Shown here: positions 16,101 through 30,500 of the stretch, one piece after another
How positions within the stretch are numbered: position 1 is the stretch's first letter
Layout: every line of letters starts with the position of its first letter
NCBI GenBank assembly: GCA_946699065.1
Contig: CAMPDV010001712.1
Coordinates: 1-64,000, forward strand
Origin: Loxodes magnus
Lineage: Eukaryota > Ciliophora > Karyorelictea > Loxodida > Loxodidae
Direction: 5' to 3'
DNA: 64,000 nucleotides
The notes under the pieces: generated by a model
Database searches by the model: none
Told to the model about the DNA's origin: nothing
The model's input: the letters and a program-made list of their open reading frames with translations, nothing else
Program-made: the position numbers and the translations under genes

Positions 16101-19100
16101 GTCAAGACAGGTACCTGTAAGACCATGAGTGGTCACACTAATGTTGTATATGCTGTGGCTATATCCAGTGATTCAGAGTTCATCGTATCGGGAAGTTATG
16201 ATTATACGGTGAGACTATGGGACGTCAAGACAGGTACCTGTAAGACCATGAGTGGTCACACTAGTTATGTATATGCTGTGGCTATATCCAGTGATTCAGA
16301 GTTCATCGTATCGGGAAGTTATGATTAGACGTTGAGACTATGGGACTTCAAGACAGTTACCTGTAAGACCATGAGTGGTCACACTAGTCATGTATGATTT
16401 GTGGCTATATCCAGTGATTCAGAGTTCATCGTATCGGGAAGTTATGATTAGACGGTGAGACTATGGGACTTCAAGACAGGTACCTGTAAGACCATGAGTG
16501 GTCACACTAATGTTGTATATGCTGTGGCTATATCCAGTGATTCAGAGTTCATCGTATCGGGAAGTGCAGATTATACGGTGAGACTATGGGACGTCAAGAC
16601 AGGTACCTGTAAGACCAGGAGTGGTCACACTAGTTATGTATATGCTGTGGCTATATCCAGTGATTCAGAGTTCATCGTATCGGGAAGTGCAGATTATACG
16701 GTGAGACTATGGGACGTCAAGACAGGTACCTGTAAGACCATGAGTGGTCACACTAATGTTGTATATGCTGTGGCTATATCCAGTGATTCAGAGTTCATCG
16801 TATCGGGAAGTGCAGATTATACGGTGAGACTATGGGACGTCAAGACAGGTACCTGTAAGACCATGAGTGGTCACACTAGTTATGTATATGCTGTGGCTAT
16901 ATCCAGTGATTCAGAGTTCATCGTATCGGGAAGTGCAGATTATACGGTGAGACTATGGGACGTCAAGACAGGTACCTGTAAGACCATGAGTGGTCACACA
17001 GGTTAGGTATTTGCTGTGGCTATATCCAGTGATTCATAGTTCATCGTATCGGGAAGTCATGATTATACGGTGATACTATGGGACGTCAAGACAGGTACCT
17101 GTAAGACCAGGAGTGGTCACACTAGTTATGTATATGCTGTGGCTATATCCAGTGATTCAGAGTTCATCGTATCGGGAAGTCATGATTATACGGTGAGACT
17201 ATGGGACTTCAAGACAGGTACCTGTAAGACCATGAGTGGTCACACTAATGTTGTATATGCTGTGGCTATATCCAGTGATTCATAGTTCATCGTATCGGGA
17301 AGTGCAGATTATACGGTGAGACTATGGACGTCAAGACAGGTACCTGTAAGACCATGAGTGGTCACACTAATGTTGTATATGCTGTGGCTATATCCAGTGA
17401 TTCAGAGTTCATCGTATCGGGAAGTGCAGATTATACGGTGAGACTATGGGACGTCAAGACAGGTACCTGTAAGACCATGAGTGGTCACACTAATGTTGTA
17501 TATGCTGTGGCTATATCCAGTGATTCAGAGTTCATCGTATCGGGAAGTCATGATTATACGGTGAGACTATGGGACGTCAAGACAGGTACCTGTAAGACCA
17601 TGAGTGGTCACACTAATGTTGTATATGCTGTGGCTATATCCAGTGATTCAGAGTTCATCGTATCGGGAAGTCATGATTATACGGTGAGACTATGGGACTT
17701 CAAGACAGGTACCTGTAAGACCATGAGTGGTCACACTAATGTTGTATATGCTGTGGCTATATCCAGTGATTCAGAGTTCATCGTATCGGTAAGTTATGAT
17801 TAGACGGTGAGACTATGGGACGTCAAGACAGGTACCTGTAAGACCATGAGTGGTCACACTAGTTATGTATATGCTGTGGCTATATCCAGTGATTCAGAGT
17901 TCATCGTATCGGGAAGTGCAGATTATACGGTGAGACTATGGGACGTCAAGACAGGTACCTGTAAGACCATGAGTGGTCACACAGGTTAGGTATTTGCTGT
18001 GGCTATATCCAGTGATTCATAGTTCATCGTATCGGGAAGTCATGATTATACGGTGATACTATGGGACGTCAAGACAGGTACCTGTAAGACCATGAGTGGT
18101 CACACTAGTTATGTATATGCTGTGGCTATATCCAGTGATTCAGAGTTCATCGTATCGGGAAGTCATGATTATACGGTGAGACTATGGGACTTCAAGACAG
18201 GTACCTGTAAGACCATGAGTGGTCACACTAATGTTGTATATGCTGTGGCTATATCCAGTGATTCATAGTTCATCGTATCGGGAAGTGCAGATTATACGGT
18301 GAGACTATGGGACGTCAAGACAGGTACCTGTAAGACCATGAGTGGTCACACTAGTCATGTATGATTTGTGGCTATATCCAGTGATTCAGAGTTCATCGTA
18401 TCGGGAAGTTATGATTATACGGTGAGACTATGGGACGTCAAGACAGGTACCTGTAAGACCATGAGTGGTCACACTAATGTTGTATATGCTGTGGCTATAT
18501 CCAGTGATTCAGAGTTCATCGTATCGGGAAGTTATGATTATACGGTGAGACTATGGGACGTCAAGACAGGTACCTGTAAGACCATGAGTGGTCACACAGA
18601 TTAGGTATTTGCTGTGGCTATATCCAGTGATTCATAGTTCATCGTATCGGGAAGTGCAGATTATACGGTGAGACTATGGGACGTCAAGACAGGTACCTGT
18701 AAGACCATGAGTGGTCACACTAATGTTGTATATGCTGTGGCTATATCCAGTGATTCAGAGTTCATCGTATCGGGAAGTTATGATTATACGGTGAGACTAT
18801 GGGACGTCAAGACAGGTACCTGTAAGACCATGAGTGGTCACACTAGTTATGTATATGCTGTGGCTATATCCAGTGATTCAGAGTTCATCGTATCGGGAAG
18901 TTATGATTAGACGTTGAGACTATGGGACTTCAAGACAGTTACCTGTAAGACCATGAGTGGTCACACTAGTCATGTATGATTTGTGGCTATATCCAGTGAT
19001 TCAGAGTTCATCGTATCGGGAAGTTATGATTAGACGGTGAGACTATGGGACTTCAAGACAGGTACCTGTAAGACCATGAGTGGTCACACTAATGTTGTAT

Positions 19101-22100
19101 ATGCTGTGGCTATATCCAGTGATTCAGAGTTCATCGTATCGGGAAGTGCAGATTATACGGTGAGACTATGGGACGTCAAGACAGGTACCTGTAAGACCAG
19201 GAGTGGTCACACTAGTTATGTATATGCTGTGGCTATATCCAGTGATTCAGAGTTCATCGTATCGGGAAGTGCAGATTATACGGTGAGACTATGGGACGTC
19301 AAGACAGGTACCTGTAAGACCATGAGTGGTCACACTAATGTTGTATATGCTGTGGCTATATCCAGTGATTCAGAGTTCATCGTATCGGGAAGTGCAGATT
19401 ATACGGTGAGACTATGGGACGTCAAGACAGGTACCTGTAAGACCATGAGTGGTCACACTAGTTATGTATATGCTGTGGCTATATCCAGTGATTCAGAGTT
19501 CATCGTATCGGGAAGTGCAGATTATACGGTGAGACTATGGGACGTCAAGACAGGTACCTGTAAGACCATGAGTGGTCACACAGGTTAGGTATTTGCTGTG
19601 GCTATATCCAGTGATTCATAGTTCATCGTATCGGGAAGTCATGATTATACGGTGATACTATGGGACGTCAAGACAGGTACCTGTAAGACCAGGAGTGGTC
19701 ACACTAGTTATGTATATGCTGTGGCTATATCCAGTGATTCAGAGTTCATCGTATCGGGAAGTCATGATTATACGGTGAGACTATGGGACTTCAAGACAGG
19801 TACCTGTAAGACCATGAGTGGTCACACTAATGTTGTATATGCTGTGGCTATATCCAGTGATTCATAGTTCATCGTATCGGGAAGTGCAGATTATACGGTG
19901 AGACTATGGGACGTCAAGACAGGGTACCTGTAAGACCATGAGTGGTCACACTAATGTTGTATATGCTGTGGCTATATCCAGTGATTCAGAGTTCATCGTA
20001 TCGGGAAGTGCAGATTATACGGTGAGACTATGGGACGTCAAGACAGGTACCTGTAAGACCAGGAGTGGTCACACTAGTTATGTATATGCTGTGGCTATAT
20101 CCAGTGATTCAGAGTTCATCGTATCGGGAAGTGCAGATTATACGGTGAGACTATGGGACGTCAAGACAGGTACCTGTAAGACCATGAGTGGTCACACAGG
20201 TTAGGTATTTGCTGTGGCTATATCCAGTGATTCATAGTTCATCGTATCGGGAAGTCATGATTATACGGTGATACTATGGGACGTCAAGACAGGTACCTGT
20301 AAGACCATGAGTGGTCACACTAGTTATGTATATGCTGTGGCTATATCCAGTGATTCAGAGTTCATCGTATCGGGAAGTCATGATTATACGGTGAGACTAT
20401 GGGACTTCAAGACAGGTACCTGTAAGACCATGAGTGGTCACACTAATGTTGTATATGCTGTGGCTATATCCAGTGATTCATAGTTCATCGTATCGGGAAG
20501 TGCAGATTATACGGTGAGACCTATGGGACGTCAAGACAGGTACCTGTTAAGACCATGAGTGGTCACACTAGTCCATGTATGATTTGTGGCTATATCCAGT
20601 GATTCAGAGTTCATCGTATCGGGGAAGTTATGATTATACGGTGAGACTATGGGACGTCAAGACAGGTACCTGTAAGACCATGAGTGGTCACACTAGTTAT
20701 GTATATGCTGTGGCTATATCCAGTGATTCAGAGTTCATCGTATCGGGAAGTTATGATTAGACGTTGAGACTATGGGACTTCAAGACAGGTACCTGTAAGA
20801 CCATGAGTGGTCACACTAGTTATGTATATGCTGTGGCTATATCCAGTGATTCAGAGTTCATCGTATCGGGAAGTCATGATTATACGGTGAGACTATGGGA
20901 CGTCAAGACAGGTACCTGTAAGACCATGAGTGGTCACACTAGTCATGTATGATTTGTGGCTATATCCAGTGATTCAGAGTTCATCGTATCGGGAAGTTAT
21001 GATTAGACGGTGAGACTATGGGGACGTCAAGACAGGTACCTGTAAGACCATGAGTGGTCACACTAGTTATGTATATGCTGTGGCTATATCCAGTGATTCA
21101 GAGTTCATCGTATCGGGAAGTGCAGATTATTCGGTGAGACTATGGGACGTCAAGACAGGTACCTGTAAGACCATGAGTGGTCACACTAATGTTGTATATG
21201 CTGTGGCTATATCCAGTGATTCATAGTTCATCGTATCGGGAAGTTATGATTATACGGTTGAGACTATGGGACGTCAAGACAGGTACCTGTAAGACCATGA
21301 GTGGTCACACTAGTTCTGTATGATCTGTGGCTATATCCAGTGATTCAGAGTTCATCGTATCGGGAAGTGCAGATTATACGGTGAGACTATGGGACGTCAA
21401 GACAGGTACCTGTAAGACCATGAGTGGTCACACTAATTAGGTATGATCTGTGGCTATATCCAGTGATTCATAGTTCATCGTATCGGGAAGTGCAGATTAT
21501 ACGGTGAGACTATGGGGACGTCAAGACAGGTACCTGTAAGACCATGAGTGGTCACACTAATGTTGTATATGCTGTGGCTATATCCAGTGATTCAGAGTTC
21601 ATCGTATCGGGAAGTTATGATTATACGGTGAGACTATGGGACGTCAAGACAGGTACCTGTAAGACCATGAGTGGTCACACTAGTTATGTATATGCTGTGG
21701 CTATATCCAGTGATTCAGAGTTCATCGTATCGGGAAGTTATGATTAGACGTTGAGACTATGGGACTTCAAGACAGTTACCTGTAAGACCATGAGTGGTCA
21801 CACTAGTCATGTATGATTTGTGGCTATATCCAGTGATTCAGAGTTCATCGTATCGGGAAGTTATGATTAGACGGTGAGACTATGGGACTTCAAGACAGGT
21901 ACCTGTAAGGACCATGAGTGGTCACACTAATGTTGTATATGCTGTGGCTATATCCAGTGATTCAGAGTTCATCGTATCGGGAAGTGCAGATTATACGGTG
22001 AGACTATGGGGACGTCAAGACAGGTACCTGTAAGACCAGGAGTGGTCACACTAGTTATGTATATGCTGTGGCTATATCCAGTGATTCAGAGTTCATCGTA

Positions 22101-25100
22101 TCGGGAAGTGCAGATTATACGGTGAGACTATGGGACGTCAAGACAGGTACCTGTAAGACCATGAGTGGTCACACTAATGTTGTATATGCTGTGGCTATAT
22201 CCAGTGATTCAGAGTTCATCGTATCGGGAAGTGCAGATTATACGGTGAGACTATGGGACGTCAAGACAGGTACCTGTAAGACCAGGAGTGGTCACACTAG
22301 TTATGTATATGCTGTGGCTATATCCAGTGATTCAGAGTTCATCGTATCGGGAAGTGCAGATTATACGGTGAGACTATGGGACGTCAAGACAGGTACCTGT
22401 AAGACCATGAGTGGTCACACAGGTTAGGTATTTGCTGTGGCTATATCCAGTGATTCATAGTTCATCGTATCGGGAAGTCATGATTATACGGTGATACTAT
22501 GGGACGTCAAGACAGGTACCTGTAAGACCATGAGTGGTCACACTAGTTATGTATATGCTGTGGCTATATCCAGTGATTCAGAGTTCATCGTATCGGGAAG
22601 TTATGATTATACGGTGAGACTATGGGACGTCAAGACAGGTACCTGTAAGACCATGAGTGGTCACACTAGTTATGTATATGCTGTGGCTATATCCAGTGAT
22701 TCAGAGTTCATCGTATCGGGAAGTTATGATTAGACGTTGAGGACTATGGGACTTCAAGACAGTTACCTGTAAGACCATGAGTGGTCACACTAGTCATGTA
22801 TGATTTGTGGCTATATCCAGTGATTCAGAGTTCATCGTATCGGGAAGTTATGATTAGACGGTGAGACTATGGGACTTCAAGACAGGTACCTGTAAGACCA
22901 TGAGTGGTCACACTAATTAGGTATGATCTGTGGCTATATCCAGTGATTCATAGTTCATCGTATCGGGAAGTTATGATTAGACGGTGAGACTATGGGACGT
23001 CAAGACAGGTACCTGTAAGACCATGAGTGGTCACACTAGTTATGTATATGCTGTGGCTATATCCAGTGATTCAGAGTTCATCGTATCGGGAAGTGCAGAT
23101 TATACGGTGAGACTATGGGACGTCAAGACAGGTACCTGTAAGACCATGAGTGGTCACACACATTATGTATATGCTGTGGCTATATCCAGTGATTCAGAGT
23201 TCATCGTATCGGGAAGTGCAGATAATACGGTGAGACTATGGGACGTCAAGACAGGTACCTGTAAGACCATGAGTGGTCACACTAGTTGTGTATATGCTGT
23301 GGCTATATCCAGTGATTCGGAGTTCATCGTATCGGGAAGTGCAGATAAGACGGTGAGACTATTGGACGTCAAGACAGGTACCTGTAAGACCATGAGTGGT
23401 CACACTAGTTATGTATATGCTGTGACTATATCCAGTGATTCAGAGTTCATCGTATCGGGAAGTGCAGATTAGACGGTGAGACTATGGGACGTCAAGACAT
23501 GTACCTGTAAGACCATGAGTGGTCACACTAATGTTGTATATGCTGTGGCTATATCCAGTGATTCAGAGTTCATCGTATCGGGAAGTGCAGATTATACGGT
23601 GAGACTATGGGACGTCAAGACAGGTACCTGTAAGACCATGAGTGGTCACACAGGTTAGGTATTTGCTGTGGCTATATCCAGTGATTCATAGTTCATCGTA
23701 TCGGGAAGTCATGATTATACGGTGATACTATGGGACGTCAAGACAGGTACCTGTAAGACCATGAGTGGTCACACAGATTAGGTATTTGCTGTGGCTATAT
23801 CCAGTGATTCAGAGTTCATCGTATCGGGAAGTCATGATTATACGGTGAGACTATGGGACTTCAAGACAGGTACCTGTAAGACCATGAGTGGTCACACTAA
23901 TGTTGTATATGCTGTGGCTATATCCAGTGATTCATAGTTCATCGTATCGGGAAGTCATGATTATACGGTGATACTATGGGACGTCAAGACAGGTACCTGT
24001 AAGACCATGAGTGGTCACACTAGTTATGTATATGCTGTGGCTATATCCAGTGATTCAGAGTTCATCGTATCGGGAAGTTATGATTAGACGGTGAGACTAT
24101 GGGACGTCAAGACAGGTACCTGTAAGACCATGAGTGGTCACACTAGTTATGTATATGCTGTGGCTATATCCAGTGATTCAGAGTTCATCGTATCGGGAAG
24201 TGCAGATTATACGGTGAGACTATGGGACGTCAAGACAGGTACCTGTAAGACCAGGAGTGGTCACACTAGTTCTGTATGATCTGTGGCTATATCCAGTGAT
24301 TCAGAGTTCATCGTATCGGGAAGTTATGATTAGACGGTGAGACTATGGGACGTCAAGACAGGTACCTGTAAGACCATGAGTGGTCACACTAGTTATGTAT
24401 ATGCTGTGACTATATCCAGTGATTCAGAGTTCATCGTATCGGGAAGTCATGATTATACGGTGAGACTATGGGACGTCAAGACAGGTACCTGTAAGACCAT
24501 GAGTGGTCACACAGGTTAGGTATTTGCTGTGGCTATATCCAGTGATTCATAGTTCATCGTATCGGGAAGTGCAGATTATACGGTGAGACTATGGGACGTC
24601 AAGACAGGTACCTGTAAGACCATGAGTGGTCACACTAGTTCTGTATGATCTGTGGCTATATCCAGTGATTCAGAGTTCATCGTATCGGGAAGTCATGATT
24701 ATACGGTGAGACTATGGGACGTCAAGACAGGTACCTGTAAGACCATGAGTGGTCACACAGGTTAGGTATTTGCTGTGGCTATATCCAGTGATTCATAGTT
24801 CATCGTATCGGGAAGTGCAGATTATACGGTGATACTATGGGACGTCAAGACAGGTACCTGTAAGACCATGAGTGGTCACACTAGTCATGTATGATTTGTG
24901 GCTATATCCAGTGATTCAGAGTTCATCGTATCGGGAAGTTATGATTAGACGTTGAGACTATGGGACTTCAAGACAGGTACCTGTAAGACCATGAGTGGTC
25001 ACACTAATGTTGTATATGCTGTGGCTATATCCAGTGATTCATAGTTCATCGTATCGGGAAGTGCAGATTATACGGTGAGACTATGGGACGTCAAGACAGG

Positions 25101-25254
25101 TACCTGTAAGACCATGAGTGGTCACACTAGTTATGTATATGCTGTGGCTATATCCAGTGATTCATAGTTCATCGTATCGGGAAGTGCAGATTATACGGTG
25201 AGACTATGGGACGTCAAGACAGGTACCTGTAAGACCATGAGTGGTCACACAGGT
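10167..25254 (+). pseudogene. WD40 array segment broken by 16 single-base indels
   Basis: The same WD40 units continue, but the frame changes repeatedly. One-base losses are near 10,167 (GG for GGG), 14,157, 15,670, 17,327 and 25,254. One-base gains are near 19,922, 20,520, 20,547, 20,573, 20,621, 21,020, 21,258, 21,514, 21,910, 22,008 and 22,741. Nearly every gain duplicates a neighbouring base. The sum is +6, so the frame after 25,254 equals the frame before 10,167. Two readings fit: real frameshifts, making this stretch non-coding, or residual long-read consensus errors where reads cannot be placed uniquely. The mostly one-base-duplication character, the tight cluster at 20.5-22.8 kb and the frame restoration favour the second. 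Blade chemistry is otherwise unchanged. Confidence 0.6.
15000..19867 (+). repeat. Higher-order tandem duplication, 21 units (~2,582 bp)
   Basis: Unit order from about 15,000 to 17,285 recurs at about 17,580-19,867. Matching markers are at 15,226/17,807, 15,472/18,053, 16,086/18,668, 16,455/19,037 and 17,070/19,652. The offset is 2,581-2,582 instead of 2,583 because of the local one-base losses. Both copies share the rare change that turns the usual Gly-Thr-Cys into Val-Thr-Cys (16,356 and 18,938). Boundaries are approximate. Confidence 0.8.
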
Positions 25255-27560
25255 AGGTATTTGCTGTGGCTATATCCAGTGATTCATAGTTCATCGTATC
25301 GGGAAGTGCAGATTAGACGGTGAGACTATGGGACGTCAAGACAGGTACCTGTAAGACCAGGAGTGGTCACACTAGTTCTGTATGATCTGTGGCTATATCC
25401 AGTGATTCAGAGTTCATCGTATCGGGAAGTTATGATTAGACGGTGAGACTATGGGACGTCAAGACAGGTACCTGTAAGACCATGAGTGGTCACACTAGTT
25501 ATGTATATGCTGTGACTATATCCAGTGATTCAGAGTTCATCGTATCGGGAAGTCATGATTATACGGTGAGACTATGGGACGTCAAGACAGGTACCTGTAA
25601 GACCATGAGTGGTCACACTAGTTATGTATCATCTGTGGCTATATCCAGTGATTCAGAGTTCATCGTATCGGGAAGTGATGACTAGACGGTGAGACTATGG
25701 GACGTCAAGACAGGTAGCTGTAAGACCATGAGTGGTCACACTAATGTTGTATATGCTGTGGCTATATCCAGTGATTCATAGTTCATCGTATCGGGAAGTG
25801 CAGATTATACGGTGAGACTATGGGACGTCAAGACAGGTACCTGTAAGACCATGAGTGGTCACACAGATTTTGTATATGCTGTGGCTATATCCAGTGATTC
25901 ATAGTTCATCGTATCGGGAAGTGCAGATTATACGGTGATACTATGGGACGTCAAGACAGGTACCTGTAAGACCATGAGTGGTCACACTAGTCATGTATGA
26001 TTTGTGGCTATATCCAGTGATTCAGAGTTCATCGTATCGGGAAGTTATGATTATACGGTGAGACTATGGGACGTCAAGACAGGTACCTGTAAGACCATGA
26101 GTGGTCACACTAGTTATGTATATGCTGTGGCTATATCCAGTGATTCGGAGTTCATCGTATCGGGAAGTGCAGATAAGACGGTGAGACTATTGGACGTCAA
26201 GACAGGTACCTGTAAGACCATGAGTGGTCACACTAGTTATGTATATGCTGTGACTATATCCAGTGATTCAGAGTTCATCGTATCGGGAAGTGCAGATTAG
26301 ACGGTGAGACTATGGGACGTCAAGACATGTACCTGTAAGACCATGAGTGGTCACACTAGTTATTTATTATCTGTGGCTATATCCAGTGATTCAGAGTTCA
26401 TCGTATCGGGAAGTGCAGATTATACGGTGAGACTATGGGACGTCAAGACAGGTACCTGTAAGACCATGAGTGGTCACACAGGTTAGGTATTTGCTGTGGC
26501 TATATCCAGTGATTCATAGTTCATCGTATCGGGAAGTGCAGATTAGACGGTGAGACTATGGGACGTCAAGACAGGTACCTGTAAGACCAGGAGTGGTCAC
26601 ACTAGTTCTGTATGATCTGTGGCTATATCCAGTGATTCAGAGTTCATCGTATCGGGAAGTGCAGATTAGACGGTGAGACTATGGGACGTCAAGACAGGCA
26701 CCTGTAAGACCATGAGTGGTCACACTAGTTATGTATATGCTGTGGCTATATCCAGTGATTCAGAGTTCATCGTATCGGGAAGTGCAGATTATACGGTGAT
26801 ACTATGGGACGTCAAGACAGGTACCTGTAAGACCATGAGTGGTCACACTAGTTATGTATCATCTGTGGCTATATCCAGTGATTCAGAGTTCATCGTATCG
26901 GGAAGTGATGACTAGACGGTGAGACTATGGGACGTCAAGACAGGTAGCTGTAAGACCATGAGTGGTCACACTGGATAAGTATTATCTGTGGCTATATCCA
27001 GTGATTCAGAGTTCATCGTATCGGGAAGTTATGATTAGACGTTGAGACTATAGGACTTCAAGACAGGTACCTGTAAGACCATGAGTGGTCACACTAGTTA
27101 TGTATATGCTGTGGCTATATCCAGTGATTCAGAGTTCATCGTATCGGGAAGTTATGATTAGACGGTGAGACTATGGGACTTCAAGACAGGTACCTGTAAG
27201 ACCATGAGTGGTCACACTAATTAGGTATGATCTGTGGCTATATCCAGTGATTCAGAGTTCATCGTATCGGGAAGTGCAGATTATTCGGTGAGACTATGGG
27301 ACGTCAAGACAGGTACCTGTAAGACCATGAGTTGTCACACTAATGTTGTATATGCTGTGGCTATATCCAGTGATTCATAGTTCATCGTATCGGGAAGTCA
27401 TGATTAGACGGTGAGACTATGGGACGTCAAGACAGGTACCTGTAAGACCATGAGTGGTCACACTAGTTCTGCATGATCTGTGGCTATATCCAGTGATTCA
27501 TAGTTCATCGTATCGGGAAGTGCAGATTATACGTTGAGACTATGGGACGTCAAGACAGGT
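23140..27560 (+). repeat. Sub-region of diverged WD40 units
   Basis: This part of the array carries changes rare elsewhere: Asp-Asn-Thr (23,221), Asp-Lys-Thr with Leu-Leu-Asp (23,343 and 26,171), Ser-Asp-Asp (25,676 and 26,906), His-Thr-His-Tyr (23,158), Ser-Cys (23,284), VSSV strands, and a TAA Gln codon near 26,975. It also has two of the few synonymous differences (TCG for TCA near 23,318 and 26,146; GGC for GGT near 26,698). A three-unit block with Asp-Lys-Thr and Gly-to-Cys is present twice, 2,828 bp apart (23 units less one base). Asp-Lys-Thr-Val is the common WD40 consensus, so these units may be older. Confidence 0.65.
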
Positions 27561-30500
27561 ACCTGTAAGACCATGAGTGGTCACACTAGTCATGTATGAT
27601 TTGTGGCTATATCCAGTGATTCAGAGTTCATCGTATCGGGAAGTTATGATTAGACGGTGAGACTATGGGACGTCAAGACAGGTACCTGTAAGACCATGAG
27701 TGGTCACACTAATGTTGTATATGCTGTGGCTATATCCAGTGATTCATAGTTCATCGTATCGGGAAGTGCAGATTATACGGTGAGACTATGGGACGTCAAG
27801 ACAGGTACCTGTAAGACCATGAGTGGTCACACTAATGTTGTATATGCTGTGGCTATATCCAGTGATTCATAGTTCATCGTATCGGGAAGTGCAGATTATA
27901 CGGTGAGACTATGGGACGTCAAGACAGGTACCTGTAAGACCATGAGTGGTCACACAGATTTTGTATATGCTGTGGCTATATCCAGTGATTCATAGTTCAT
28001 CGTATCGGGAAGTGCAGATTATACGGTGATACTATGGGACGTCAAGACAGGTACCTGTAAGACCATGAGTGGTCACACTAGTCATGTATGATTTGTGGCT
28101 ATATCCAGTGATTCAGAGTTCATCGTATCGGGAAGTTATGATTATACGGTGAGACTATGGGACGTCAAGACAGGTACCTGTAAGACCATGAGTGGTCACA
28201 CTAATGTTGTATATGCTGTGGCTATATCCAGTGATTCAGAGTTCATCGTATCGGGAAGTGCAGATTATACGGTGAGACTATGGGACGTCAAGACAGGTAC
28301 CTGTAAGACCATGAGTGGTCACACAGGTTAGGTATTTGCTGTGGCTATATCCAGTGATTCATAGTTCATCGTATCGGGAAGTGCAGATTATACGGTGAGA
28401 CTATGGGACGTCAAGACAGGTACCTGTAAGACCATGAGTGGTCACACTAGTTCTGTATGATCTGTGGCTATATCCAGTGATTCAGAGTTCATCGTATCGG
28501 GAAGTGCAGATTATACGGTGATACTATGGGACGTCAAGACAGGTACCTGTAAGACCATGAGTGGTCACACTAGTCATGTATGATTTGTGGCTATATCCAG
28601 TGATTCATAGTTCATCGTATCGGGAAGTTATGATTAGACGTTGAGACTATGGGACTTCAAGACAGGTACCTGTAAGACCATGAGTGGTCACACTAATGTT
28701 GTATATGCTGTGGCTATATACAGTGATTCATAGTTCATCGTATCGGGAAGTTATGATTAGACGGTGAGACTATGGGACTTCAAGACAGGTACCTGTAAGA
28801 CCATGAGTGGTCACACTAATGTTGTATATGCTGTGGCTATATCCAGTGATTCAGAGTTCATCGTATCGGGAAGTGCAGATTATACGGTGAGACTATGGGA
28901 CGTCAAGACAGGTACCTGTAAGACCAGGAGTGGTCACACTAGTTATGTATATGCTGTGGCTATATCCAGTGATTCAGAGTTCATCGTATCGGGAAGTGCA
29001 GATTATACGGTGATACTATGGGACGTCAAGACAGGTACCTGTAAGACCATGAGTGGTCACACTAGTTATGTATATGCTGTGGCTATATCCAGTGATTCAG
29101 AGTTCATCGTATCGGGAAGTTATGATTAGACGGTGAGACTATGGGACGTCAAGACAGGTACCTGTAAGACCATGAGTGGTCACACTAGTTATGTATATGC
29201 TGTGGCTATATCCAGTGATTCAGAGTTCATCGTATCGGGAAGTTATGATTAGACGGTGAGACTATGGGACGTCAAGACAGGTACCTGTAAGACCATGAGT
29301 GGTCACACTAGTTATGTATATGCTGTGGCTATATCCAGTGATTCAGAGTTCATCGTATCGGGAAGTGCAGATTATTCGGTGAGACTATGGGACGTCAAGA
29401 CAGGTACCTGTAAGACCATGAGTGGTCACACTAGTTATGTATATGCTGTGGCTATATCCAGTGATTCAGAGTTCATCGTATCGGGAAGTTTTGATTAGAC
29501 GGTGAGACTATGGGACGTCAAGACAGGTACCTGTAAGACCATGAGTGGTCACACTAGTTCTGTATGATCTGTGGCTATATCCAGTGATTCAGAGTTCATC
29601 GTATCGGGAAGTGCAGATTATACGGTGAGACTATGGGACGTCAAGACAGGTACCTGTAAGACCATGAGTGGTCACACAGGTTAGGTATTTGCTGTGGCTA
29701 TATCCAGTGATTCATAGTTCATCGTATCGGGAAGTGCAGATTATACGGTGAGACTATGGGACGTCAAGACAGGTACCTGTAAGACCATGAGTGGTCACAC
29801 TAATGTTGTATATGCTGTGGCTATATCCAGTGATTCAGAGTTCATCGTATCGTGAAGTCATGATTATACGGTGAGACTATGGGACGTCAAGACAGGTACC
29901 TGTAAGACCATGAGTGGTCACACAGGTTAGGTATTTGCTGTGGCTATATCCAGTGATTCATAGTTCATCGTATCGGGAAGTGCAGATTATACGGTGATAC
30001 TATGGGACGTCAAGACAGGTACCTGTAAGACCATGAGTGGTCACACTAGTCATGTATGATTTGTGGCTATATCCAGTGATTCAGAGTTCATCGTATCGGG
30101 AAGTTATGATTAGACGTTGAGACTATGGGACTTCAAGACAGGTACCTGTAAGACCATGAGTGGTCACACTAATGTTGTATATGCTGTGGCTATATCCAGT
30201 GATTCAGAGTTCATCGTATCGGGAAGTTATGATTAGACGTTGAGACTATGGGACTTCAAGACAGGTACCTGTAAGACCATGAGTGGTCACACTAGTCATG
30301 TATGATTTGTGGCTATATCCAGTGATTCAGAGTTCATCGTATCGGGAAGTTATGATTAGACGTTGAGACTATGGGACTTCAAGACAGGTACCTGTAAGAC
30401 CATGAGTGGTCACACTAATGTTGTATATGCTGTGGCTATATCCAGTGATTCATAGTTCATCGTATCGGGAAGTGCAGATTATACGGTGAGACTATGGGAC

